Assembly: GCA_003427395.1 (NCBI GenBank)
Contig: BFEA01000663.1
Span: 210,595-244,150, forward strand
Length of the DNA: 33,556 nucleotides
Direction of reading: 5' to 3'
DNA from: Chara braunii
Taxonomy: Eukaryota > Streptophyta > Charophyceae > Charales > Characeae
Shown: positions 1 through 9,445 of the stretch, one piece after another
Position numbering within the stretch: the first letter of the stretch is position 1
How the letters are laid out: each line of letters opens with the position of its first letter
The notes under the pieces: generated by a model
The model's input: only the letters and a program-made list of their open reading frames with translations
Databases searched by the model: none
What the model was told of the DNA's origin: nothing
Program-made: the position numbers and the translations under genes

Positions 1-207
1 TCTCTCTCTCTTATCCCGACCCCGACTTCAGACCCCCATCTCCTCTTTGTTTTCTCTCTATCCTCACCCCAAGAATTTGCACCTTTTTTCTTTTTTTTTT
101 TTCCCTTTCTCTTTTTGCAGGGCCGGTCATCTCATTATCCAATCTATAGATAAGATGGCTATTGTGTATTATCAGTCCAGTCCCTTTTGCGCTTCTGTTT
201 TTTATCT

Positions 208-358
208 GTGTATATCTCCGTGTTTCGCCGGAACATTCATTCCATTTTTCCTCATCCTGTCGATGGTGGCATTCCGGTTTTGCTAAAAAAGTCGCAGTGT
301 ATATCTCCGCGTTTCAGTGGAACATTCTTTCCGTTTTTGCTCATCGTGTCGATGGCGA
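208..358 (+). repeat. Imperfect tandem duplication, 89-bp period
   Basis: The segment 208-269 recurs at 297-358 with an 89-base offset. Both copies start GTGTATATCTCCG and end in TGTCGATGG, with scattered substitutions between. It lies in the Helitron 5' region; function unknown. Confidence 0.75.
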
Positions 359-494
359 TGACCATACTGATGCCGATAGCGATCATTCTGTGGCAGCAAC
401 CCGCAAATGAGCGAATTCGATGGAACCTTTCACTCGACCATCGAAATTGGCGCTGATCCCCGCGTGCATCATCAAAATGTGCACCGCGATGGCT

Positions 495-496
<2 letters not shown>

Positions 497-528
<32 letters not shown>

Positions 529-564
529 GTATGTGTGTGTGTGTGTGTCTGTGTGTGTGTGTGT
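497..564 (+). repeat. Poly-T run followed by (TG)n microsatellite
   Basis: There are 30 consecutive T at 497-526, then an interrupted TG dinucleotide repeat to 564. Length is likely to vary and may be misassembled. Confidence 0.95.
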
Positions 565-689
565 ACGAGAGCGGTGTTTTCTCTTACACTTCTCCTTTTT
601 GTCGTGGTTCTTTTGTTTCTCCTGTTCTGTTGCTCTCCTTTTCTCTTTCTGAATTCGTCTTTCTTTTGCGCTCCGCTCATACCACAGCC

Positions 690-1498
690 AAATCTTCACG
701 TGCCGCTGAGGAACGAGCACGCCAGCACCAAATACTCAGACAACAACGTTACAGACATACGCACATTGAACGCATTGACCCGCACATCAATACCGCGCGC
801 ATTTACACTGCTGTACCCATCGCCCAACACATTCTCATCGCTGTTGCAACCCTCAGCGAAAGAACAACCTGTCCTCACTGTGGGGCGCATAAATGGGAGC
901 ATGAACACGCATGGACAACACTATGTTGCAGGCGGGGCAAAATAAAACCTGCCCTTTGGCAATACCCTCCACCTGCAACGCCGGAGCATGACATCATCCA
1001 CCTGTGGGAAGCTGACACCGCAGACGGCCGACTCTTACGCTCATGCTCCCGTCAATTTAACAACGCCCTCACACTTGCATCACAATCTGTGAAGGAAACT
1101 CAATACCCTCTGGGCGCTTGGCCAGGTATGCTCCGCATCGAAGGGCGTCTTCATCAAAATTTAGGGCCCCTTCTTCCGGACGCTGACCATGAGCCTGCGT
1201 TCATACAAATCTACATCTACGATCCGCAAGACGAACACGGTGCTACACTTCTCCGTCTCAACCGTCTTGACCTTCCTGCCGAAATCCCCCTCGCAACGAT
1301 TCGTTCGATCAAACGCCTTCTCCGAAAGTTCCACGCTCTTCTCCATGCATGCAACCGCTGGGTCCATGATTTCATCACTGTTTCTGAAATGCCAGACGAG
1401 ACGATACATGACCGACACATTGTGATTAACCCTAACGCGCGTCCGATCGATCAACACGAACGCCGTTACAACAAACCTGAAGGTCTCAAAGAGCTGTG
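690..1498 (+). CDS. Helitron Rep-helicase protein, N-terminal part (5' of the Gypsy insertion)
   Basis: This is the N-terminal third of a plant-type Helitron replicase/helicase. It begins with an Arg/Gln-rich basic stretch, followed by a zinc-binding signature: CPHCGA near 874, then paired Cys (CCRRGKI) about 15 residues on. Next come the family's conserved blocks around RQFNNAL, RIEGRLHQNLGPLLP and FIQIYIYDPQDE. The frame is open from 420, but sequence before about 688 is low-complexity and follows no Helitron pattern, so the true start is unclear; an acceptor-like AG lies at 686-687. There is no stop or frameshift in this part. The frame is broken at 1498, where Gypsy element 1 begins, and continues at 9450 in phase. 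The original protein continued into the Rep domain. Confidence 0.8.
1495..1498. repeat. Target-site duplication TGTG, left copy of element 1 (right copy 9446-9449)
   Basis: The four bases before the LTR's TG match the four bases after the right LTR's final CA. A fifth base does not match. Removing the element and one copy restores the Helitron reading frame, which independently supports these borders. Confidence 0.85.
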
Positions 1499-2707
1499 TG
1501 TAATGACCCGCCAAAAACACAGACTGAGAACACTGCCGATTTCTGGGATTTGTCACTGGAATGGATGCCTTGTTGTGATTCCCGCATTCTGCTGTGGTCC
1601 CAAGTCTGTGTGTGTGCGTGCCTGCTGGTTGCATGCCTGTCTGAGTGCTCGCTGGTTGTGTGTGTGTGCGTACATGCCTGTCTGAGTGCTTGCCGGTGGG
1701 GTATGTGTGTGTTTGACCCGCAAGGGTACTTGTTGGTTGCAAGGCCCACCGGGCCGGTACTTACTTGTGGCCGTGACTCTGGAGGGTTGCAGGGGGGTAA
1801 AACACGCCGGTAGCGGGAGATAGGCCCACGACACTTAGAGCAGTTGGGGAAAACACTCAAGTAGCAGGTAGGCCGAGCAGAAGAAGACAAAAAGTTGGCA
1901 TTTTTAGAGGTCCAGTAGCGGTAGGTTGGGGGTAGGCCGGTACCAGTCCAAGTAGCCCGGGTCTAGGGCCTGTGCGGACAATAACAGAGCCTGCAATGAT
2001 GTTTCCCTCCAAAAGGGAGGAGGTACCGGTTGCCTGGGAGGCCGCTTGGCCTGGAAAGTCACCGCCCAGGAGGCCGGTAGGCCACTATATCTTCAGGAAG
2101 AGCGGAAGGCTCTTCCTCATTTGTGGTATGCAAGGATTGGCGACATGCTGCTGGAGCACAACGCTGGTCTGAGGCAGCGCTGCTTGGAGGTGAAGGTCCG
2201 CTGGGGCTCAGCCTGGCTATGGCGAGCACCCCAGCTTGAAGGAGGAAGAAGGGGGACATGGTAGGAGAGTGGTAGGGCACTTACCTGGCTATGGTGGACA
2301 CCGTCTTCATCACCTTGTTGGGCGCTGCATCTGGAAGGCCCCAGTTGGGGTAGCGCTGCACCAGGGCAGCTCGAGGCAGNGNCAGGCATAGCGGACCAAG
2401 TCAAGCAGCGGCATAGCTGCTTTGGGTTGTCTTTTGGACATCAGGGCAGCACCATAGCTGCCACCCAGTAGTCCGCCATGGCCTATGCATGAAAGAGGAG
2501 GTTGAAGGAGGGAAGACATAGCCATGGTGGACTTGTTGTTGTTGTTGTTGTTGTGAGTTGAGTCAGCAGTAAGGGGGAACTTCGGACCTTGATTCTGGTT
2601 CATCCATTCATTGTTATTATTATTATTGAGGGAAGACTAAGATTGGTGAAGAGGAGGAAGGAGGAAGGTGGAGAGAGAAGGGGGAATTGTCATTGGTCTT
2701 GCTGGTG

Positions 2708-2739
<32 letters not shown>

Positions 2740-2871
2740 CTTCTTCTTCTTCTTCTTCTTTACCTCTCCTCTGGTCTTTATCTCCTTGCAAGTGCTTTCA
2801 TTTCTTTCGCAATTGGGTGGCATTGTCTTTCATTGTGAATTTGCACTTGGGAAATGACCAGGATCGTAACA
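1499..2871 (+). repeat. Element 1 left (5') LTR, 1373 bp
   Basis: It starts TGTAATGACCC and ends CGTAACA, immediately before the PBS. The part 1989-2871 is nearly identical to 8569-9445; differences are a few substitutions and microsatellite lengths. The 5' part (1499-1988) has no copy on the right. Inside lie a short duplication (ATGCCTGTCTGAGTGCT near 1633 and near 1673), TG runs, a (GTT)n run near 2533 and a long (TTC)n run. N bases stand at 2380 and 2382, exactly matching N at 8960 and 8962. Confidence 0.93.
2710..2760 (+). repeat. (TTC)n microsatellite in the left LTR
   Basis: About 17 TTC units. The corresponding run in the right LTR (9291-9334) is shorter. Confidence 0.95.
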
Positions 2872-2873
2872 AT

Positions 2874-2885
2874 TGGTATCGGAGC
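2874..2885 (+). promoter_or_regulatory. Element 1 primer-binding site (initiator tRNA-Met type)
   Basis: TGGTATCGGAGC lies two bases after the LTR end. It differs at one position from the canonical plant PBS TGGTATCAGAGC. The identical 12-mer is found in the other two elements of this window. Confidence 0.88.
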
Positions 2886-4211
2886 GGACTTACTTGCTGG
2901 CGAGAGGTGTTAGTCACCCTAACCCTAATTCCGAGTTAGGTTAGGGCTCACCTAATCTCGGATTAGGGTTGCAAGTTAGGGTTAAGTGGGGCAGCGAGGT
3001 ATGGGGATGCTGCCCCCACCTGGTTAGGTCATGTAGGGTCGACATTGGACCCAACCAGGTTGCTTGAGTGAATGTATGGGGTAGCGAGACACAAAGGAGG
3101 CTGATTGGAGTAAGTGAGAGGGAGTAGAGAGTGAGAGGTACTCGCACCTGGATTCTGGACTTCAGGAAGACATTGAGTGACTTTTGGGCTTCCCCTCGAG
3201 AGGGAGACTTGATCGGAGGCTGCCTTATCTGCATCGGATTGCTGCAAGTTGCTACTTTGGTCTTCAGGCATCGACGGGGGATCCGGCTTTGCAACAGGTG
3301 TGTAGGAAGGCCCTCTTAGTCATGCTAGGACACTTCGTGTAGTGGTAGCTAGGGGTCAGGACTTATATGAGAGGGGAGTGACTCGTTATCCATCTTTGGA
3401 GGCCGGGCCTCACAGGTAAGTGCCGTGTGACCTGGGTAAGCCCGTGGGAGGTTGCTTGGTGCTGCATGACCTGTTGGGGGTGTGCTGGGNTCTCTTCCCN
3501 TTCTCTGCAGTNTTGGTTGTGTGTGTTGAGCATGTGGATTGCTTTCTCACCTGATGGATGAATGGATGATGTATCTTGTTCTAAATGACTTATCTTTCTA
3601 CAGTGCATTGTCTTTTCACTTCTAAACGGTAGTAGGGGTAAGTTCTTGCTGAAAAATGTCTTTTCCTTTTCAGTACGGTAGAGACAATTTGGGTCTGACT
3701 TGGTACCCCTGTCTCGTTAGACCTGGTCCACGGCCTACTCGGGAACACTTGGGACTCAGTGGGACCAGGCCCAACGGGACAAGACCTTCGGGCCCAGATC
3801 TGTTGTCGTCAGTGCATTACTTTGCTGTGCTGAATCTGGGGGACACTCGGACAGCAAGGGCATTCCTTTCAAGGGGATCTTGACTGGTCGTACCGCGTGT
3901 GATCACATACTGCCCCGCGTCTGACTCGGCGACCATCTGCACCCCTCGAAATCTCCATTGCTGCAGTTAGTCTTCTTCGTCTGATTTATTGTAATGACAC
4001 GTCCTCTGTCAGGTTAGACAAGAGGGGATCTCCAGCTGATCTGATCGGGCCCGTTTTATAAATTAGACCTCTCTGTTGTTTTATTTTTTATTTTATTTTA
4101 TTTCTTCTGCTGCGTGCCATGTTCTCAGTCCAAACGATTCGCCGCTCCGGCTAGGAGTTCTACCTTCTTCTCTGAGTGGTTTTCTGTTTGTTTCTTTGGC
4201 CTGAACTACCT
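2886..4211 (+). other. Element 1 untranslated leader
   Basis: About 1.3 kb without a credible gene. Just after the PBS are TTAGGG-like motifs and an inverted repeat (2923-2940 with 2951-2968) able to form a long hairpin. A perfect splice-donor consensus CAG/GTAAGT occurs at 3414-3421, and a pyrimidine-rich CAG acceptor-like site ends near 3510, so a leader intron is possible. N bases at 3490, 3500 and 3512 mark uncertain sequence. Confidence 0.7.
2923..2968 (+). other. Leader stem-loop with telomere-like TTAGGG motifs
   Basis: The arms CCCTAATTCCGAGTTAGG and CCTAATCTCGGATTAGGG are near-perfect reverse complements separated by 10 bases. They lie about 40 bases after the PBS, where retroelement RNAs often carry dimerisation or packaging structures. 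The role is an inference. Confidence 0.55.
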
Positions 4212-5881
4212 ATGTCCGGTGTTGAGACGCGTGCGCAGACAGCGACAAGAGAGGAAAGGGAGAGTGAGGGTGTGCTGTTTGAGAGTGTGAGGAGGGGCAA
4301 GAGGAGTGTTCGTCCAAACGTAAGGAGAGAGCGGACCCCTCTTGAGAGCACTACTGACATTCCTTCCTCCAGCATGGCGGTCATCACATTTGACCAATGG
4401 CAGGCCATGCTGGACGCAGCAGACGAGAGTTAGAAACCGTTCTTTCAAAAACTGTATGATGATGTCGTACAGAGGGAAAGGGAGGCGGAGGCAGCAACAA
4501 GAGCTACGAGTATAGCTGCCCAGGAGGCCCTCCTACAGGTTCTGGAAGCCAATGCTGACCGGTTCCAGGAGAGGCTAGCTGCTGCCGTCGCAGCCTTGGT
4601 CTGGCTGCGGAACTTGGAAGATCTCGAGTCCCGTGTGACAACACTTCAGCAGCGGAACCAAGAGCTGCAGGCTAAAGTAAATAGCCTTGAACAGTCCCAA
4701 CTATCTGCCCCCCGCCCTCCTAACTCTCGATCTGTTGTAATCCCAGTCTCTCAGTCCAGCACAACCCTCGTTCCAAGGGCCAGCGGAACTGTGGCAAGTG
4801 CAGGAACCGGTGCCAGCTCCTCGAGCGGCAGCACCGGCAGTTCTGCACTGGTCACAGTCCCAAATGCATGGACTTCAGCCCAAAACGCAGCAGTTCTTAC
4901 TGGCGTTCAGTACAGCGGTCCCATGGTGGACAAGGGGGCGCCCACGCTGCCGTCCAAGTACGACGGGAAGGCTGACATCACCTCTTGGATTAGTTCCATG
5001 AGGTCATACTTCGAGGTCATGCGGACACCGCAAGAGAACCGAAGTATGATCATGGGGACTAATACCGAGCCCGCCGTACGCAACCACATTGAGCTCCAAG
5101 CTGTTGTTGCAGGCTATGAGCGCATAGACCTGACTGAATGGCTGAAGGTTACCCCTGTCCACGCTCTTGAAGACCTTCTCCTTGACCGGTATCAGGATAA
5201 ACACGCTGCGCTCAAGGCTAGGCTGAAGCTTGAGGCCCTCAAAGGCCAAACATGGAGGTCATCCATGCAAGCTTTAGAACAGCACTTGACAGGTCTATTC
5301 ACCACTCTGGATCTGGGGATGACTGACGTGTCTTGCATGGATGTAGTCATGGGAGTGGCCCCTAAGAATACCTCTCCCTGCTAGCACTCAAAGACCATGC
5401 TACCTGGCGAGAGCTCATGAAGGATCTAGTCAACCTAGAGGCCAAGGACCTCGCCAGGCGCAAGAAGGCGCCCGCTACAGGTGGGAAACCACAACGCAAG
5501 CGGTTGGGAAGCAGCAACCAGCTTGCACTGCATGACCATCGAGAGGCTGAGGAACAGTCCTATGCGGATGATCTGTCTCTGGATGATGATCTAGAGCCGG
5601 ACTCCGATGCGGGCTGTTCTGCATCAGCCATTGAGTGTGACCGAAACGACGATGAAAAACTTAATGCATTCAAGAAGACTGCTTCAAATAAGGGGCCTAA
5701 CCGTGGTTCGGGTAAGGGAACAGTCATACACCTTCCCAAGAATGTTAAAATCCCTGAGAAACCGGAGGACGCTTCCACCAAACCTTGGGAAGCCCTCCGC
5801 ATCAGCCAAAAAGAATGGGAAAGAAGATCCAAACTGCGCGTATGCTTGCACTTATTTCTTCTCTCCGAACGGAATTTGTAA
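4212..5881 (+). pseudogene. Element 1 gag (broken by one TAG and one frameshift)
   Basis: Gag forms the particle that packages retrotransposon RNA. The ATG at 4212 opens a frame that meets TAG at 4431-4433 and then continues in the same frame to 5384. The middle carries a coiled coil with heptad Leu (about 4600-4700), a Ser/Thr/Pro-rich linker and a capsid-like Retrotrans_gag region containing SKYDGKADITSWISSMRSYF. Near 5361-5368 the frame shifts by one base and continues to 5881 through an acidic Asp/Glu-rich stretch. It ends in a basic segment, [21 protein letters not shown], that normally leads into a CCHC zinc knuckle. The knuckle is missing: after its first Cys the sequence jumps into protease. 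Confidence 0.85.
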
Positions 5882-7922
5882 GGCGGGCCTGGGTATGAAG
5901 CAAGTGGAACTGCAGAACCCTTGTCGGACTCAGGTGGGCAACCAAGAGGTTGTCACTTCTACTCATGTTGTCAAAGGTGTGCGCATCACCTTTGACAAAG
6001 ATCGCACTGTCACACATGAGCTAAATTTTTATGTCTTGGACAAGTGTCCGTTCGACGCGGTTATTGGCTTGGGCTGGCTAAAGGCTCATTGCCTAAGGAC
6101 CACATGGGCGGACAATCAGTTCGTGGTTCTCGATGCCGACGGGAACGAGCATACCGTCTTACTAGACGAGACGCGCGAGTCCCCTGTGACTCTTCTAAGT
6201 GCAAACAAATTTTGCAGGTCAGTGCGCAGGCGCAAGGAGGCTGAGTTTGTACATATAGCTCTTGTAAAGCCTTTCCATGTGCCTTCTACTTTTGCTGCAT
6301 TTTCTTCTTCTGAAGGTAACTCTACTACTTCTACTTCTGTTCCACCCACTTCTGCTGTAAATAATCAATCTAATTCTGATCCGAATGCCTCAAAACTGGT
6401 TGTAATTGATGTTAATTCCCAATCTGATTTTCTCTCGCCTGATGAGGATGCTCCTCCACCCGAAATCCCAGCAAACATTTGCCTCCTATTAGATCGATTC
6501 CCGGAAGTGTTGGCTGAACCGCGCGGAGTTCCCGAGCGTCCAGTCAAGCACAAAATCGAGATAATAGAAGGGAGTATTCCTCCAAAGGGCTGCGTCTATC
6601 GTATGGGACAAGGCGAGTTGGAGGAGCTGCGGAGACAGATCGATGACATGATTGACCGTGGATGGATTAGGCCTAGTGAGTCTGAGTTTGGTGCCCCTGT
6701 CCTGTTTGTACCGAAGAAAGGAGGCAAGCTCCGAATGTGCATTGACTGTCGTGGCTTGAACCGAATCACTAGAAAGAATGCGTACCCTTTGCCTCGCATA
6801 GATGATCTGTTGGATGCGGCCGGTGGTTGCAAGGTCTTCTCCAAAATTGACCTAAAGTCTGGCTACCAACAGATTGAAGTCGATCCGAGTGACCAGCACA
6901 AAACCGCGTTCAAGACACGCGATGGGCTGTACGAATTTATCGTTATGCCCTTCGGCCTTACGAACGCACCAGCCACATTTCAGTCCCTCATGGACAAGGT
7001 ACTNCGCCACCAACTTAACAGGTTTGTGGTTGTGTATCTTGATGACATTCTGATTTTCAGCAAGTCCATGGAGGAGCACGTCAAGCATCTTGAGGAGGTC
7101 TTGCAAGTCCTCAAAGATGCTCAACTGCACCTCAACTTGGAGAAATCTGAGTTTGGCAGGGACAGCGTCATCTATCTTGGGCACCGGTTGTCTGTGACCG
7201 GCCTTGAGCCGGAGGCAACCAAGGTTGAGGTCATCCGCAACTGGCCTCAACCGGCAAATGTACGCGAGCTGCGTTCTTTTCTCGGGTTGGCTTCTTACTA
7301 CCAGAAGTTTGTGCCTAAATTCTCTGTCATTGCTCATCCACTCTCACGCCTGACTAGTAAAAATGTTGTCTACGCATGGTGTGAAAAGTGTGAGACTGCG
7401 TTCCAAGCCTTGAAAGAGGCTTTGGTGAGTCATCCTGTGCTCCGCATTGCGGATCCCAACCTCACGTTCGTAGTCACTACGGACGCGAGCCAGTTTGGGA
7501 TTGGTGCAGTGCTGCAACAAGATGATGGCGATGGCCTGCATCCGCTTGAATATTACAGCAAACGCATGCCCAGCCACAAGGTAGTCACTTCCACATACAT
7601 GTGGGAGTTCTACGCCTTGCGCGAGGCGCTCACGCATTGGAAGCACTATCTCTTGGGTCGCCACTTCAAGGTCTACTCAGATCATCAGACCTTGCAAGGG
7701 ATTAAGACACAAACCGATCTTTCTCCAACGCTGACCCGCTGGTTGCATGATATTGATGTCTTCGACTTTGAATTGAAGCATAAGAAAGACTGCTATAATT
7801 GTGTTGCTAATTCTGTATCGTGCCATCCTGAGTATTTGACTTGCCTGGTGGATTCGTACCACCTCCGCAGGAAACTGAAGGAGGATCTGATCGAACACAC
7901 CGCCAGAAATTCCGGACGTTAG
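5835..7922 (+). pseudogene. Element 1 pol: protease remnant, reverse transcriptase, RNase H
   Basis: The frame begins inside protease at a residue block [15 protein letters not shown], which aligns with TRNFMSP of element 3; the catalytic D-S-G is deleted. The protease C-terminal motif [10 protein letters not shown] follows at about 6053. RT is complete: KIDLKSGY with catalytic Asp at 6849, [11 protein letters not shown], and YLDD at 7035-7046; an N at 7004 hides one codon base. RNase H shows TDASQFG, EFYAL and YSDHQTL, but the usual ADALSR Asp is Asn (VANSVSC). The frame ends in TAG at 7920-7922 after a one-base shift near 7900, beyond which the sequence continues in another frame as integrase. 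The protein would copy element RNA into DNA within the particle. Confidence 0.9.
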
Positions 7923-8568
7923 TCCCATCCTTGAGCAACTTAAGGCTGACCCCAACAGCCAGCCTGATTTTCACGAATGCGATGGTCTTGTATTCCGCCG
8001 GTACGGAAAATTTGATCGCTTGTGTGTTCCTAACCATGCGCCTCTCCGGAATCATTTTCTGGATTTGGCACATGGTCGGAGTGGGCATTTCGGCTTTGAG
8101 AAGACTTATGGCAGTCTTCTCCAGCAGTTTGATTGGCCGGGAATGAAGGGATCTGCTCAGAAATTTATTGTTGAGTGTCAAGTATGTCAGAGAACCAAGG
8201 TCCACAGGCATAAGCCTTATGGCCTGCTGAGACCTCTCCCAATCCCTGATGGCCCTGGGGAATCAGTCTCTATCGATTTCACGGACATGGGGAAGGTGAG
8301 TACGGCAGGGAATTCACAAGTCATGGTCATTGTGGATCGCTTCTCTAAATTTCTGAATCTGATTCCTCTACCTCCTCATGCACCGACTGAACTGGTGATC
8401 GAAGAGTTTCACCAGCAGTACATTCTGCAGTATGGCCCCCAGAAAACTCTTGTGAGTGATCGAGACACCAGATTCATCAGCAAGGATTGGAAGGACTTCA
8501 CTGCCCAGATCTATGACATCAAACTGAACATGACTTCTGGCCGACACCCCGAAGCCAATGGATTGGCT
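7900..8568 (+). pseudogene. Element 1 integrase, truncated before the catalytic Glu
   Basis: In the third frame, starting right after the pol shift, the HHCC zinc-binding domain is seen (HGRSGHFGFEKT, then CQVCQRTK). The catalytic core follows with SIDFTDMG (first Asp) and LVSDRDTRF (second Asp). The third catalytic residue should follow the HPEANG block at about 8548; there the sequence instead runs into LTR DNA at 8569. The GPY/F and chromodomain parts are absent. The continuing open frame to 8844 is read-through into LTR sequence and is not integrase. Confidence 0.88.
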
Positions 8569-9287
8569 GCCTGCAATGATGTTTCCCTCCAAAAGGGAGG
8601 AGGTACCGGTTGCCTGGGAGGCCGCTTGGCCTGGAAAGTCACCGCCCAGGAGGCCGGTAGGCCACTATATCTTCAGGAAGAGCGGAAGGCTCTTCCTCAT
8701 TTGTGGTATGCAAGGATTGGCGACATGCTGCTGGAGCACAACGCTGGTCTGAGGCAGCGCTGCTTGGAGGTGAAGGTCCGCTGGGGCTCAGCCTGGCTAT
8801 GGCGAGCACCCCAGCTTGAAGGAGGAAGAAGGGGGACATGGTAGGAGAGTGGTAGGGCACTTACCTGGCTATGGTGGACACCGTCTTCATCACCTTGTTG
8901 GGCGCTGCATCTGGAAGGCCCCAGTTGGGGTAGCGCTGCACCAGGGCAGCTCGAGGCAGNGNCAGGCATAGCGGACCAAGTCAAGCAGCGGCATAGCTGC
9001 TTTGGGTTGTCTTTTGGACATCAGGGCAGCACCATAGCTGCCACCCAGTAGTCCGCCATGGCCTATGCATGAAAGAGGAGGTTGAAGGAGGGAAGACATA
9101 GCCATGGTGGACTTGTTGTTGTTGTTGTTGTGAGTTGAGTCAGCAGTAAGGGGGAACTTCGGACATTGATTCTGGTTCATCCATTCATTGTTATTATTAT
9201 TATTGAGGGAAGAATAAGATTGGTGAAGAGAAGGAGGAAGTAGGAAGGTGGAGAGAGAAGGGGGAATTGTCATTGGTCTTGCTGGTG

Positions 9288-9319
<32 letters not shown>

Positions 9320-9445
9320 CTTCTTCTTCTTCTTTCCCTCTCCTCTGGTCTTTATCTCTTTGCAAGTGCTTTCATTTCTTTCGCAATTGGGTGGCATTGT
9401 CTTTCATTGTGAATTTGCACTTGGGAAATGACCAGGATCGTAACA
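8569..9445 (+). repeat. Element 1 right (3') LTR, 5'-truncated
   Basis: It matches 1989-2871 at a constant offset of 6580 until the microsatellites. It begins directly after the interrupted integrase, so the polypurine tract and LTR positions 1-490 are gone. Only GC is shared at the join, suggesting end-joining deletion. It ends CGTAACA before the second TGTG. Confidence 0.92.
9291..9334 (+). repeat. (TTC)n microsatellite in the right LTR
   Basis: Shorter than the equivalent run in the left LTR; otherwise the same context. Confidence 0.95.

Larger units (their letters stand above)
1..689 (+). other. Helitron 5' non-coding/intron-like region
   Basis: No convincing gene is present here. A long pyrimidine tract ending in TTTTTGCAG at 112-120 looks like a 3' splice site. 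A second, weaker one ends in CCACAG at 687, just before recognisable Helitron coding sequence begins. Several short overlapping ORFs in all frames read through poly-Phe and Cys/Val repeats; these are low-complexity artefacts. Splicing of the 5' part of the Helitron transcript is an inference from these two acceptor-like sites. Confidence 0.4.
1499..9445 (+). mobile_element. Gypsy element 1: LTR retrotransposon nested in the Helitron
   Basis: A 7947-bp Ty3/Gypsy element is bounded by TGTAATGACC at its left end and GATCGTAACA at its right end. It is flanked by the 4-bp duplication TGTG (1495-1498 and 9446-9449). It contains a full left LTR, PBS, leader, gag, protease remnant, RT, RNase H and most of integrase. 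The right LTR lacks its first 490 bp because one deletion removed everything from the integrase catalytic Glu to LTR position 490. With the integrase and 3' LTR damaged, it cannot move by itself. Confidence 0.93.

Noticed and set aside
2915-2990. True interstitial telomere array
   Set aside because: Only scattered, imperfect TTAGGG-like units, mostly explained by the inverted repeat.
3991-4001. TGTAATGAC in the element 1 leader as the start of another LTR
   Set aside because: It resembles the LTR start over 9 bases only; what follows is unrelated to any LTR here.
8571-8844. C-terminal extension of element 1 integrase into LTR
   Set aside because: The same residues are encoded by the left LTR at 1991-2264; it is read-through of a deletion junction, not a fusion with function.
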